From assembly GCA_016185615.1 (NCBI GenBank), contig JACPNE010000008.1, positions 1-64,000 of the forward strand: DNA of 64,000 nucleotides. The letters are read 5' to 3'. Shown piece after piece: positions 21,166 through 31,642 of the stretch. The notes beneath the pieces were generated by a model. It did no database searches, was not told where the DNA came from, and saw only the letters and a list, made by a program, of their open reading frames with translations. Positions within the stretch are counted from its first letter, which is position 1. Every line of letters begins with the position of its first letter. A program made the translations under genes and the position numbers. The DNA comes from Candidatus Woesearchaeota archaeon (GTDB lineage: Archaea > Nanobdellota > Nanobdellia > SCGC-AAA011-G17 > JACPNG01).

Positions 21166-21366
21166 ATGTCAAAAGAAGAACAGATAGGATTCCACAAAGG
21201 TTCATTAACAACCTTAGCAAAGGAGAGGGAAGAATTAATAAGAATAATAAATGTTGTAGAGCAATTGATGCAGATGCATATAAAATCACTGAAAGATCTA
21301 GGAATAAATTTAGAAGAAGAGATGAAAAACCCAAATAATAAGGATATAGAAGATAGATTAGGTTAA
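21166..21366 (+). CDS. Small coiled-coil hypothetical protein
   Basis: 66 aa, charged helical composition. Confidence 0.55.
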   Translation: MSKEEQIGFHKGSLTTLAKEREELIRIINVVEQLMQMHIKSLKDLGINLEEEMKNPNNKDIEDRLG

Positions 21367-21435
21367 ATAATCGAATGATAATATTTATATATAAATAACA
21401 CTATCATCCAGTATAGTTTAAAAGGAGGCTAAAAA

Positions 21436-21879
21436 ATGGATGATAATAGAATGCTTATTCTAGCAGTTCTTGCTGTTTTAGTTATTGGTGGGGTGGCTTT
21501 TGCTTCCAATGGTTTCACGGGTGCTGCCACAAGAAGCGGTGTTGATGAAAAAATATCAAAAGTGTGTGTTTCATCTGATGATGAGATAGCTTGTGAAAAA
21601 GATCCAACTGTCGGAATTGGGAACTATGTGTATATAACAGTCGAGACAGGAAGTGAAGGCGCTAGCAATATAGTTGGATTTTATGACAAAAACGGTCCAA
21701 ACTACAAGAGAAGATCAACAATGACATTAACAAATCAGTGTGGTGGAACATCATGCAGAGACAACAGAATAACATCGGAAAAGTACAAGATACCAGTTGA
21801 CTGGAGTGGAAGATACTGTGCCAGGATATTTGATAGAGCATTAGGAAAACAAGTAGAAGATTGCTTCTTTGTAAAGTAA
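21436..21879 (+). CDS. Small secreted/anchored hypothetical protein
   Basis: N-terminal hydrophobic segment, Cys-containing ectodomain; GGAGG ribosome-binding site before ATG. Confidence 0.65.
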   Translation: MDDNRMLILAVLAVLVIGGVAFASNGFTGAATRSGVDEKISKVCVSSDDEIACEKDPTVGIGNYVYITVETGSEGASNIVGFYDKNGPNYKRRSTMTLTNQCGGTSCRDNRITSEKYKIPVDWSGRYCARIFDRALGKQVEDCFFVK

Positions 21880-21909
21880 CTCTTCTATTTTTATTCTTAT
21901 TTTTTTATT

Positions 21910-22197
21910 ATGGGCATATTTATAGTTGTAGATGATTTGCTCTTCAAAACAAAGATTGAAGGCATAATAAAATCAATTAATGGTTCAATTACGAAAAATA
22001 TTTATGGTGCTGATTATATAATTGTAGACTTAAATCATAAAGAAGCATTTGATACATTAAAAAAATTCCCGGAAAAATCTTTATGTTTTTGTTCTCATTT
22101 AGACAAGGAAAAATTGGATAAAGCAAAAAGTTTAGGATGTAAAAATGTTTATCCAAGATCTTTATTCTTTGACAAATTAAGAAGTATTATTAAATAA
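21910..22197 (+). CDS. Hypothetical protein, receiver-like alpha/beta pattern
   Basis: 95 aa; GIFIVVDDLLFKTKIEGII...DYIIVDLNHKEA. Confidence 0.5.
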   Translation: MGIFIVVDDLLFKTKIEGIIKSINGSITKNIYGADYIIVDLNHKEAFDTLKKFPEKSLCFCSHLDKEKLDKAKSLGCKNVYPRSLFFDKLRSIIK

Positions 22198-22999
22198 CCT
22201 CGCTAGGATCCCAGCAATATCTGCCGTCTTCATTAAACTGATCTAAAAGTTTCATATCTTCTTTTGAAATATCAAAATTAAATACTTCAGCATTTTCCTC
22301 TATTCTGTTTTTGTTGCTGGATTTTGGTATAGCAACAATATTGTGCTGCAATGCCCATCTTATCAATATCTGGGCTGATGATTTGTTATATTTTTCAGCT
22401 ATTGCAACAAGATTATTATTATCCAACTTATCTCCTCTTGTTAAAGGACTATAAGCTACTAGTTGAATATTATTTTTCTTGCAAAAATCAAGAAGTTCTT
22501 GTTGGTATAAATATGGAGAAAATTCCACTTGATTAACAGCCGGAATTATACTTGAATTCTTTAATAATTCATTAAGATGATTTATTGTAAAATTGCTGAC
22601 ACCAATTGCTTTACATCTCCCTTCTTCATATAATCTCTCAAGGATTTTCCATGTAGTTAACCTTTGAGGAACAGGCCAATGAATCAAATATAAATCAACA
22701 TAATCCAAACCTAAATTTTCTAAACTATTATTAAAAGCAATTTCCGGATTATTATGCTGATTATTCCATATTTTTGTTGTTACAAAAATTTCTTCTCTTG
22801 GAATTCCAGATTTTTTTATTGCTTCTCCTATCTCTTCTTCATTACCATAAAAAGAAGCTGTATCAATGTGCCTATATCCAGATTGTAATGCACATAGAAC
22901 AGCATTTTCTGCGGTCTTCCCACTACTTAACCATGTTCCCAATCCCAAAATTGGAATTTCTGTTCCATTGTTTAATTTTAATTTTGTGTTGATGTCCAT
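22190..22999 (-). CDS. Aldo/keto reductase
   Basis: LGLGTWLSSG, GYRHIDTASFYGNEEEIGEAIK, LDYVDLYLIHWPVP, IPKSSNKNRIEEN. Confidence 0.95.
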   Translation of the reverse strand: MDINTKLKLNNGTEIPILGLGTWLSSGKTAENAVLCALQSGYRHIDTASFYGNEEEIGEAIKKSGIPREEIFVTTKIWNNQHNNPEIAFNNSLENLGLDYVDLYLIHWPVPQRLTTWKILERLYEEGRCKAIGVSNFTINHLNELLKNSSIIPAVNQVEFSPYLYQQELLDFCKKNNIQLVAYSPLTRGDKLDNNNLVAIAEKYNKSSAQILIRWALQHNIVAIPKSSNKNRIEENAEVFNFDISKEDMKLLDQFNEDGRYCWDPSEVI

Positions 23000-23007
23000 C
23001 TTAGAAC

Positions 23008-23089
23008 GCCGAGACTGGGATTTGAACCCAGATGCCCGTAAGGGCCAAGCTTTCCAGGCTTGTGCAATACCAGATTATGCGATCTCGGC
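23008..23089 (-). tRNA. tRNA-Ser(GGA)
   Basis: Reverse complement folds as GCCGAGA...TCTCGGC, anticodon loop CTGGAAA, long variable arm CCCTTACGGGC, T-loop GGTTCAAATCC. Confidence 0.93.
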
Positions 23090-23136
23090 TTAAGAATTAA
23101 TTCAATTTAATCTGCTTATAAAAGTTTTCTTAGAAT

Positions 23137-23445
23137 TTAATCAAGCATGTTAATGCTTATCTCAACATCCTCTGGGATAGGGACCCTCATAACTAATCTT
23201 AGAGCCCTCTCATCAACATCCAAGTCAATAAGCCTTTTATGAATCCTCATCTCAAAATTGTCAAAACTAGCTTTTCCATCCCCGCATGGACTCTTTCTTG
23301 TCGTTATTTTTAGTTTCTTTGTTGGGAACGGGATTGGACCCCTCATCTTTACCTTTGTCTTGTCAGAAATATCTTTAATAGAATCACATATTTCATTCAA
23401 TTTCATAGTATCTGTGCTTGATAATGATATTCTCGCTTTAGACAT
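23137..23445 (-). CDS. rps10: 30S ribosomal protein S10
   Basis: ARISLSSTDTMKLNEICDSIK, KMRGPIPFPTKKLKITTRKSPCGDG. Confidence 0.95.
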   Translation of the reverse strand: MSKARISLSSTDTMKLNEICDSIKDISDKTKVKMRGPIPFPTKKLKITTRKSPCGDGKASFDNFEMRIHKRLIDLDVDERALRLVMRVPIPEDVEISINMLD

Positions 23446-23496
23446 TTTGATATTATGAAAATAAGCATTTATAAAATTAACTATATTTAGTTTTAT

Positions 23497-23724
23497 ATGG
23501 CTAGATCAGAATATGTAAAAGATTTGGAAAGAAGGATAATTAATCTGCCATTTTGCGAAGACAGACGTTTTGAAGAGAAGTATAAACAATTAAAAACTGA
23601 AATCAATGGAATTAATGATATTATTACAAGAAATTCATTAACATCAAGTCTCGATAGATTTTATAATGAGTCAAGAGTCGAAAGAAAAAGAACTCACGTT
23701 TATTCTTGGAATGAAGTTAGATAA
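23497..23724 (+). CDS. Small hypothetical protein
   Basis: 75-aa ORF. Confidence 0.5.
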   Translation: MARSEYVKDLERRIINLPFCEDRRFEEKYKQLKTEINGINDIITRNSLTSSLDRFYNESRVERKRTHVYSWNEVR

Positions 23725-23738
23725 TTATTTTTTTATTA

Positions 23739-24050
23739 TTAATATAATTTAAATCCCATATAAACTATATCATTACAACCATTATTTATTGATTCTAATA
23801 CTCTTTCAGCTTCTTCAAGCCTTTCTGATAATTCTTCATGAATTTTTCCCACAGAAGATTCATAAGTCATATTTCTTTGAGCCTCTTCATACTTTGAGAT
23901 TGCAATTTCCAATCCTGTTTTTAATGATATTAATGCTTCATTTCTACTAATTTTTCCATATAATACTCTCTCAGGAATAAAAATCCATACACAGTCTTCT
24001 CCCTTACTTAATCTCTCTAATAATTCTCTTTCAAATCTACCTTCTGCCAT
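23739..24050 (-). CDS. Hypothetical protein
   Basis: 103-aa ORF. Confidence 0.5.
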   Translation of the reverse strand: MAEGRFERELLERLSKGEDCVWIFIPERVLYGKISRNEALISLKTGLEIAISKYEEAQRNMTYESSVGKIHEELSERLEEAERVLESINNGCNDIVYMGFKLY

Positions 24051-24111
24051 AATTCTTACTCCTAAATTTTATCTTAGAACTCTTTTTTTGATAAATATAA
24101 AATAAAAAAGT

Positions 24112-25395
24112 TTATTGCTTTTTAACAAAGTCAATACACATTCCAGCAGCAACTGTAGTTCCCGCATCCCTTATAGCGAACCTTGCCATGTGTGGAATCT
24201 CTTTCTGCTTCTCTATTACCAATGGCTTTGTTGGCTTTAATTTAACTATTGCAGCATCTCCTGTCTTTATGAAGTCAGGATTTTCTTCCTTAGCTTGTCC
24301 TGTTGCAGGATCCAATTTCTTTTGTATTTCAATAAACTGGCATGCAACCTGTGCTGTATGTACATGGAATACGGGAGTGTATCCAGTTGTAATTACAGTT
24401 GGATGATTTAATACAACTATTTGTGCTGTAAATTCACTGACAACAGTTGGAACATTGTTAACATGTCCTAAGACATCTCCCCTTGCAATATCTTTTTTTC
24501 CAATGCCCCTTACATTGAATCCAATATTGTCTCCCGGCTCAGCTTGCTGTATTTGCTCATGATGCATCTCTATAGTTTTTACTTCTCCAGTTACACCGTT
24601 TCCTTCTCTTGCTGGAACAAATACAACTTTGTCTCCAATCTTCATTATTCCAGTCTCTACTCTTCCCACAGGAACAACTCCAATTCCTGTTATGTTATAA
24701 ACATCCTGGATAGGCAATCTTAATGGAAGGTTAGTTGGCTTCTCTGGCTCTTTTATTAAGTCTAATTGTTCCATTAATGTTGGTCCTTTATACCATGGCA
24801 TGTTTTCAGATTTCTTAACAACATTGTCTCCTTTCCATGCACTTATTGGAATTACTGTAATTATATCTGGCTTGTATCCTGCTGTTTTCAATAAAGCTAG
24901 AACATCATCCTTAACTTTCTTGAATTTAGCCTCATCATAATTGACAGCATCCATCTTATTTACTAAAATATTTAATTGTCTAACCCCAAAAGTTGTACAT
25001 AGCCATGCGTGCTCTTTAGTCTGTGCCATAACCCCATCAGTTGCAGCTACAACTAAGAAACCAGCGTCTGCTTGTGATGCTCCTGTAATCATATTCTTTA
25101 CAAAGTCTTTATGGCCTGGAGCATCTATTATTGTGTATTCATATTTATTTGTTGAGAATTTTTTATGGGATAAATCTATTGTGACTCCTCTCTCTCTTTC
25201 TTCTTTTAATTCGTCCATAACAAAGGCAAATTCAAATCCTGCCTTCCCTACCTTAACAGCTTCTTCTCTTAATTTCCTTAATGTTTGCTCATCTACAATT
25301 CCACCGTCAAACATAAGTCTACCTACAGTAGTGGACTTTCCATGATCTACATGTCCTACAAATATCAAGTTAATATGTGGTTTCTCTTTAGCCAT
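24112..25395 (-). CDS. tuf: Translation elongation factor EF-1 alpha
   Basis: [45 protein letters not shown]. Confidence 0.98.
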   Translation of the reverse strand: MAKEKPHINLIFVGHVDHGKSTTVGRLMFDGGIVDEQTLRKLREEAVKVGKAGFEFAFVMDELKEERERGVTIDLSHKKFSTNKYEYTIIDAPGHKDFVKNMITGASQADAGFLVVAATDGVMAQTKEHAWLCTTFGVRQLNILVNKMDAVNYDEAKFKKVKDDVLALLKTAGYKPDIITVIPISAWKGDNVVKKSENMPWYKGPTLMEQLDLIKEPEKPTNLPLRLPIQDVYNITGIGVVPVGRVETGIMKIGDKVVFVPAREGNGVTGEVKTIEMHHEQIQQAEPGDNIGFNVRGIGKKDIARGDVLGHVNNVPTVVSEFTAQIVVLNHPTVITTGYTPVFHVHTAQVACQFIEIQKKLDPATGQAKEENPDFIKTGDAAIVKLKPTKPLVIEKQKEIPHMARFAIRDAGTTVAAGMCIDFVKKQ

Positions 25396-25466
25396 TTTCT
25401 AATAATCCTCCTTAATCTCTTTTTAAAGCATGATAATTTTATTTAAACTATTTATAAAGCTTACGC

Positions 25467-25922
25467 TTATTTTCCATTAATTCTAATTGACTGTCTCCTT
25501 TCCTCAACAATTTCTTGCGAAGTGTATCTTGTCTTTTCAGGTGGTTTCATCTGTAATATCTTATTTCTCCTATCTTCAGGTATTTTATTATAAAGAACAA
25601 TTGCTAAAGCTCTATAATTAACATCATCGGAATCGTCCTTATCTATCCCTAAACCTGCCAATGTATTAAGAATCTTGATATCCTCCAATTCAACAAGTTT
25701 TCTAATTAATTGTGAAGATTCAAGCTCAAGAATTAATTGACTTCTATATCCTTCTAATTCAGGAATTTGTCTTGCATATTTTTCTCCTTCTTCTATTAAT
25801 CTAGGAAGTCCTGTTAAACTTTTTGATACTTTAAATCCATTCTTCATTACAAAATAACCTTCTAATTTCTCTCTAATTCTCAAAATTTCCATTTCTTCAT
25901 GACTTAATTCATAAGCTGACAT
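25467..25922 (-). CDS. Hypothetical protein
   Basis: 151-aa ORF, 3 nt from the next gene. Confidence 0.55.
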   Translation of the reverse strand: MSAYELSHEEMEILRIREKLEGYFVMKNGFKVSKSLTGLPRLIEEGEKYARQIPELEGYRSQLILELESSQLIRKLVELEDIKILNTLAGLGIDKDDSDDVNYRALAIVLYNKIPEDRRNKILQMKPPEKTRYTSQEIVEERRQSIRINGK

Positions 25923-25925
25923 TTT

Positions 25926-26282
25926 TTACTCCCTAAAGATATAATCTCCTTTTTCTTCATAAACAATCGTGCCCTTAAACTCTTCTCCTTTTTTATATAA
26001 TGGAGATTGGTAAGCCTGATTTAATATTCCAGCTAATTCATCTGCAGTTGTGTTATTATCTGCGTCAGGATAATTTGCCTTTAACATATATTTGATTCCA
26101 CTCTCTCCAGCTTCTCTAGCTAATGAGACTAATTTTGAGTCGCCCCTTACATTATCCATCCCTTCAGTCAAGGAAAGTTCTAATCCAGATGGTGTTTCAA
26201 CAAGTCTCCTTATAGTAGGTAACTCTGCTTCAATAGCCTCTTTTGTGGCTCTACAGTCAAAAAATCCGTATGCTTCTCCCAT
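25926..26282 (-). CDS. Hypothetical protein
   Basis: 118-aa ORF, tightly spaced with 25467..25922. Confidence 0.55.
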   Translation of the reverse strand: MGEAYGFFDCRATKEAIEAELPTIRRLVETPSGLELSLTEGMDNVRGDSKLVSLAREAGESGIKYMLKANYPDADNNTTADELAGILNQAYQSPLYKKGEEFKGTIVYEEKGDYIFRE

Positions 26283-26394
26283 TTTAATCTCAATTTCTGA
26301 TGTATTTACTATAATTTCATCATTTATAAACCTTACTATTTGTTATTCTCTATAAGTAGTGACATAATAGTTATAACTAGTAATCCTTAATTTT

Positions 26395-27255
26395 TTGATG
26401 AGAATAAGTAGTTTAAAGACAGAGCAAATAAATCCTAGAACAGTTAATTTCAGCGGAATGTTGGTTAATGAAAGACTGGATATATTCCTTTATGATTATG
26501 GAGTAGAAGCTATGGAAGCTATCCGTAAAGCTAGAAAAGAAGTTGAGATAGCTGAAAAAGAGATAACAGAAAGAATGTTTTATAATTCTGAAAAAGATTC
26601 CTCTGAAAGATCACATTTAATCTTTGGCGGGGCAGGAACTCCTGGAAGAAGATCAAGACAAGAAGCTGCTGAAATTGATCCCACATTTGGAGTAAAAGAA
26701 GTATTATCAGTTAATGCTGGCGGAATAGAATCATTAATTAAGTCTATTGAAGGAGCAGAAGATAATTATGAGCAAGGCAAAATAGATATAATGCAGATAG
26801 CAAAGCCGCAAGACATTATATTTGGGATCTCTGCTAGCGGAAGAACACCATATGTTGTTGGAATGATAGATAAGACAAAAGAGATTGGTTGTTATACAAT
26901 TTCGTTAAGCAACAACCCTAATTCAATAATTTATCAAAAAGCTGATCTAGGAATATTTGTAGATAGCGGTCCTGAAATAATAACTGGATCTACAAGATTG
27001 AAATCAGATTTAGTACATAAGACAATTATGAATTTTATTACAACAAGTGTTATGACAAATTTAGGATATGTAGAGGGAAATATCATGAATGGAGTGCAGC
27101 CGAATTCTGAGAAATTAAAAATAAGGCGTTTTGCAATTTATCTTCGCCAACAAACAGGAATAGAGCATCAAGAAGCGCTTAATCTTTCTGAATTATTGTT
27201 AAGAAGCAATAATTTTGATACAGAAAAAATAAAAAGAAGTATGAATCTATCTTAA
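26395..27255 (+). CDS. MurQ-like N-acetylmuramic acid 6-phosphate etherase (SIS domain)
   Basis: TEQINPRT, GGAGTPGRRSRQEAAEIDPTFG, GGIESLIKSIEGAEDN, FGISASGRTPYVVGM, GPEIITGSTRLKSDLVHKTIMN, PNSEKLKIRR. Confidence 0.88.
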   Translation: MMRISSLKTEQINPRTVNFSGMLVNERLDIFLYDYGVEAMEAIRKARKEVEIAEKEITERMFYNSEKDSSERSHLIFGGAGTPGRRSRQEAAEIDPTFGVKEVLSVNAGGIESLIKSIEGAEDNYEQGKIDIMQIAKPQDIIFGISASGRTPYVVGMIDKTKEIGCYTISLSNNPNSIIYQKADLGIFVDSGPEIITGSTRLKSDLVHKTIMNFITTSVMTNLGYVEGNIMNGVQPNSEKLKIRRFAIYLRQQTGIEHQEALNLSELLLRSNNFDTEKIKRSMNLS

Positions 27256-29417
27256 TCTTCCTGTTTCAATCCCTTTCTATCCCTTATCTGTTTGATTAAT
27301 TTATCTTGCAAAGCTTCTGGGACTTTCTCGAATACTTGATCGATGATATAGAAGTTTCCTCTTCCACCTGTAGCACTTCTTAAATCATTGCTTAATCCAA
27401 ACATCTCTGCTACTGGCAATTTAGCCTTGACAGTCATATGTTCCCCTTCTTGGGACATATCCAATAATTGTCCTCTTTTGTTCTGGATTAATTTTGATAT
27501 CTCTCCTAAAAATTCAACCGGAGATTCTATCTGTAATATCTGCAATGGCTCAAACATTATTGCTTTTGCATCTGATATTGCTAATCTTATTGATTCCCTT
27601 ACAGCTGGAAGCATTTGGGCTGGTCCTCTGTGAATAGCATCCTCATGTAATTTTATGTCTGTTAAATGCACTTTCATCTTTACACAAGGTTCCTTTGCTA
27701 AAATTCCCCCATCAATAACTTGCTGGAACCCATCCATTACCATCTCTACAACCTCTCCAAGATGTATAATTCCCCTTGTATCATCTATCAATAAATTGCC
27801 TTTATAGATTTGTTTTATTTTTTGAGCATCTTTAACAGCCCATCCCAATTCTGCCAATCTTCCATAGATAGCTTCCTCTTTTTTCTTTACCCTCATCTCA
27901 GGAAGCTCTCCTGCTTTTATCAACTGATAGACATTGTCCTCTAACGGCTCGACATAAAAATATAATTTATTGTGTTTGTTCGGAGACTTTCCTTCAAATT
28001 CTCCGGATTTCCTCTGTACAGTTTCTCTGTAAACAACTATTGGAGGACTAGTAACTACTTGTAATCCCTTCTCTCTTTTTATTCTATCCTCGATAATTTC
28101 TAGATGCAGTTCACCCATTCCAGAAATTAAATTTTCTCCAGTCTCTTCATTAATCTGGATAAAAATGCTTGGATCTTCTTTACTTACTTGTTTTAACACC
28201 TCAACTAGTTTAGGAAGATCAGCTGCAGATTTTGCATCTATGGATTTTGTTATTACTGGCTCAAATATATGCTTAATAGCCTCGAATGGCTCTATTGGAT
28301 TACTTGATACAGTCTCTCCTGTATAAACATTTCTTAGTCCAGTTAATCCAACTATATTTCCGGCTGGAACATTATCAACAGTTATTCTTAATGCTCCTTT
28401 ATAGATAGAAATTTGCTGTAATCTTACTCTGTTCTTAGCCATATTCATATACAAATCCATTCCTTGTTTCAATGTTCCAGAGAATAATCTTCCTGTAGCA
28501 ACCTCTCCAGCATGTTTATCTATTATAATCTTAGTGACAACAAAAGCTACCGGACCATCAGGATCAGATTCAGCTAATGCTTTTCCTTCTATACTATCTT
28601 TATCTCCATGCCATATCTTTGGTATTCTGTATTTTTGGGCATCGATTGCATCTGGCAGATGTCTTACAACCATATTAAGAACTACTTTGTGTAATGGTGC
28701 TTTGGCTCCAAGATTTTTATATTCTTCAGTTTCATAAGCTTGTATTATATCCTTAAAACTCATGTTATTTTTTTGCATGTAAGGAAAAGATAATGCCCAT
28801 TTATGAAAAGCAGACCCAAATGCGACAGAACCATCTTGGACATTAACTGACCATTTTCCTTTAATATCCTCTGGAGAGATATCATAAATGAATTTATTGA
28901 CATTTGTTATTATTTTTATGAAACGCTCTTGCATTTTTTCAGGAGTAAGCTTAACTTCCTTGATTAATCTGTCTACTTTATTTATGAACAGTACAGGCTT
29001 TACTCTTTCTCTTAATGCCTGTCTTAACACTGTTTCAGTCTGTGGCATTATACCCTCGACAGCATCTATTAATACAATAGCTCCATCAACAGCCCTCATT
29101 GCCCTTGTTACATCGCCGCCAAAATCAACATGTCCTGGAGTATCGATTAAATTAATAAGAAATTCACTATCTTCTACAGTATGCACCATAGAAACATTTG
29201 CTGCATCTATTGTAATTCCCCTTGCTTGCTCATCTTCCCTAAAATCCAAAGCTAGTTGTTTTCCAGCTAACTCTTCTGAAATCATGCCAGCACCAGCCAA
29301 TAAGTTGTCTGAGAAAGTAGTTTTTCCATGATCAATATGGGCGCATATTGCTATATTTCTTATTCTTTCTGGGGTCTTCATTATTCTTAAGACCTTTTCT
29401 GTCATTGATTCTGCCAT
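27252..29417 (-). CDS. fusA: Translation elongation factor EF-2
   Basis: IAICAHIDHGKTTFSDNLLAGAG, DTPGHVDFGGDVTRAMRAVDGAIVL, NKVDR. Confidence 0.98.
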   Translation of the reverse strand: MAESMTEKVLRIMKTPERIRNIAICAHIDHGKTTFSDNLLAGAGMISEELAGKQLALDFREDEQARGITIDAANVSMVHTVEDSEFLINLIDTPGHVDFGGDVTRAMRAVDGAIVLIDAVEGIMPQTETVLRQALRERVKPVLFINKVDRLIKEVKLTPEKMQERFIKIITNVNKFIYDISPEDIKGKWSVNVQDGSVAFGSAFHKWALSFPYMQKNNMSFKDIIQAYETEEYKNLGAKAPLHKVVLNMVVRHLPDAIDAQKYRIPKIWHGDKDSIEGKALAESDPDGPVAFVVTKIIIDKHAGEVATGRLFSGTLKQGMDLYMNMAKNRVRLQQISIYKGALRITVDNVPAGNIVGLTGLRNVYTGETVSSNPIEPFEAIKHIFEPVITKSIDAKSAADLPKLVEVLKQVSKEDPSIFIQINEETGENLISGMGELHLEIIEDRIKREKGLQVVTSPPIVVYRETVQRKSGEFEGKSPNKHNKLYFYVEPLEDNVYQLIKAGELPEMRVKKKEEAIYGRLAELGWAVKDAQKIKQIYKGNLLIDDTRGIIHLGEVVEMVMDGFQQVIDGGILAKEPCVKMKVHLTDIKLHEDAIHRGPAQMLPAVRESIRLAISDAKAIMFEPLQILQIESPVEFLGEISKLIQNKRGQLLDMSQEGEHMTVKAKLPVAEMFGLSNDLRSATGGRGNFYIIDQVFEKVPEALQDKLIKQIRDRKGLKQED

Positions 29418-29505
29418 TTTAGAGAAGACTCATTATTACATTTTATAAATATTTTGTATTATTCCATTAACTTTTAATAGATGAATGCCTATAATATTTT
29501 GATAT

Positions 29506-30417
29506 ATGCGCATAATTTCAAGAAGAAAGTTTCTGGAATTAGGTTTGGGACTTCCCTTATTCATAAATCAGTTTAGTAATTCCAAAGTAAAAGAAGTAAG
29601 ATTAGAGGATTTGATTGATGAGAATTATTATTTTAACTTGTTTAAAATTAAAGACAATCAAAAATTAAGATTTAAAGTAACTCCAAAATTAGCCGGATTT
29701 CTTGATATTGGATTCATGATGAATGGTTCAGTGGGATTTTATTATAATTCCAATGATAAAAAATATCAAGGACAAGTTGTTATAAAAATAAACACTCTTT
29801 TCTCGAGAGAAACAATAATACATGCATCAAAAGGGAATGTAACAAATGAAGAAATTAATATTCCAGAAGCTACATTAATGTTAAAGATTAGTGATGATTG
29901 GGTTTCTTATACAAATATTAACTATAATCTGGATTATGGTGTTGCAACATTCATTGATGGGAAAAGGTCTAATGAGCATAATGATATTGAAACAAAGTAT
30001 GATGTTGATATAAAAGAAGCACTTTTAGATGGTTGCCATATAGAAGATTTGGTTTCAGGGATATCTAACATAAGAAAATATAAAGAAAAAATAACAAAGA
30101 ATGGGTCATTGAAAGTTTATATAGTTGCAAGAGAAAATAAAAAAGAAAAGCCGAGATTATATCCCATAATTGTAAATCTTGAAAGGGATAGCACAAATAA
30201 TTACCCTTCTGTAGATAATATGAATAAGCTTGTCAATTACTATCCATTAAACTCTGATTTCTCAAGACTATTTGGGAGGAATGTTCCCATTATAGCAAAG
30301 GGTTTCATGGATGAGAATTTTACCCCATTGGTTGCTGATATCGTAAACTTCATCCCAGGAATTATTCTTAATGTAACAAGGGACATAATAATTCCTATGG
30401 AATATAATGATAAATAG
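29506..30417 (+). CDS. Hypothetical exported protein with candidate Tat signal peptide
   Basis: N-terminus MRIISRRKFLELGLGLPLFI matches S-R-R-x-F-L-x. Confidence 0.65.
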   Translation: MRIISRRKFLELGLGLPLFINQFSNSKVKEVRLEDLIDENYYFNLFKIKDNQKLRFKVTPKLAGFLDIGFMMNGSVGFYYNSNDKKYQGQVVIKINTLFSRETIIHASKGNVTNEEINIPEATLMLKISDDWVSYTNINYNLDYGVATFIDGKRSNEHNDIETKYDVDIKEALLDGCHIEDLVSGISNIRKYKEKITKNGSLKVYIVARENKKEKPRLYPIIVNLERDSTNNYPSVDNMNKLVNYYPLNSDFSRLFGRNVPIIAKGFMDENFTPLVADIVNFIPGIILNVTRDIIIPMEYNDK

Positions 30418-30499
30418 TGTTATTTTGTTACTACTTAACAATGTATTTCACGAAAGGTTTATAAATAAGAAGAGCATATATATTCTCATTGGGGGTCAT

Positions 30500-30646
30500 A
30501 TGGTAGATCTAATCTGTAAACACTGTGGAGCAATATATGAAGGAAATCAGGTTCCAGACGCTATCCAATGCATTTGTGAAAGCACTGAATTTGATATCAG
30601 GCACGCAGGAATAACTGATGTTAGGCTTGAAGAAGCTGAAGCATAA
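30500..30646 (+). CDS. Small Cys-rich, zinc-ribbon-like protein (48 aa)
   Basis: MVDLICKHCGAIYEGNQVPDAIQCICESTEFDIRHAG; internal ATG of the track ORF. Confidence 0.65.
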   Translation: MVDLICKHCGAIYEGNQVPDAIQCICESTEFDIRHAGITDVRLEEAEA

Positions 30647-31403
30647 GATATCCTAAGAAACAGCCTAAAGTTAATACCGGCATAGCCGGATAGTATTTCT
30701 TCTTTTTAGAGTAAAATAGCAATAATCCAAGAGCTATTGTAACAGAGAATGTTATTATTAAGCTATAAATTCCATAATTCTTCAACACAACAGCTGTAAA
30801 TAATAAAGGAAATCCTATATCCCCGCCGCCAAGTACAGCAACCTCTTTTTTGTAAGGGATGTACAATCCAGCAAATATATTGGCCTTGGATTGAGATTTT
30901 GCCAGTTCAACCATATGTTTTGTCTTGTATACAGCAATATAGTCATATATTGATATTAGTATTAATAATATGGAAACAGAAAATATATTGAATACTGTAA
31001 CAAACACTGCAGCTAATGCCCCATAAATAAATACTTCTGTAAGATTATGAACATAAACATTTGGCTTGAATACCTTTATTATTGCTAATATAACCGCTAA
31101 TACAAATGCTATTATCTCTGGAATAAATGAAGAGAATGATATTGATAATGAAAATACAACAGCTAATAAGAACCACATTTTCCATAAAAAATATAATCTA
31201 AGTTTAAGTAAAAAGTAAATAAATAATGTCAATATAATTATAGCCAAAAATGTTGGAATGTAAGATGTTGACTCTTCTATGTCCGGCTTCTCAATTCCAT
31301 ATGGAAGTTCTGTAAGAAATTTACTTGCAACAAACAGTCCAATAAGCTGTGCAATAAGAAATAAGAAGATAAGTATTAAAGTAATTTTTAAATTATGTTT
31401 CAT
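30621..31403 (-). CDS. Presenilin/signal-peptide-peptidase-like aspartyl protease (A22-type)
   Basis: Multi-TM; SIYDYIAVYKTKHM (YD), VLGGGDIGFPLLF (GxGD), YPAMPVLTLG (PAL-like). Confidence 0.85.
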   Translation of the reverse strand: MKHNLKITLILIFLFLIAQLIGLFVASKFLTELPYGIEKPDIEESTSYIPTFLAIIILTLFIYFLLKLRLYFLWKMWFLLAVVFSLSISFSSFIPEIIAFVLAVILAIIKVFKPNVYVHNLTEVFIYGALAAVFVTVFNIFSVSILLILISIYDYIAVYKTKHMVELAKSQSKANIFAGLYIPYKKEVAVLGGGDIGFPLLFTAVVLKNYGIYSLIITFSVTIALGLLLFYSKKKKYYPAMPVLTLGCFLGYLMLQLLQA

Positions 31404-31459
31404 AAGTAGATAAGAACTAAGAAATTAATAAAGTTATTTCTAACTATCTAAGCATTCGT

Positions 31460-31642
31460 TTATTTTCCCTTAACTTCAACATAATGGCATGTTCCACAAA
31501 ATAATCTATCCTTATGCTCTGCCAAGAATATTCCAGGGCCGCACTTGGGACAGCTCTTTGATTTTGTTAAACTAGATCCCTGAACTTTGTACTTTACCCA
31601 TTTCTTGCTTGCTAATTTATTCTTTTTTTTCTTCCTTGCCAT
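31460..31642 (-). CDS. rps27ae: 30S ribosomal protein S27ae
   Basis: KSCPKCGPGIFLAEHKDRLFCGTCHYVE. Confidence 0.93.
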   Translation of the reverse strand: MARKKKKNKLASKKWVKYKVQGSSLTKSKSCPKCGPGIFLAEHKDRLFCGTCHYVEVKGK

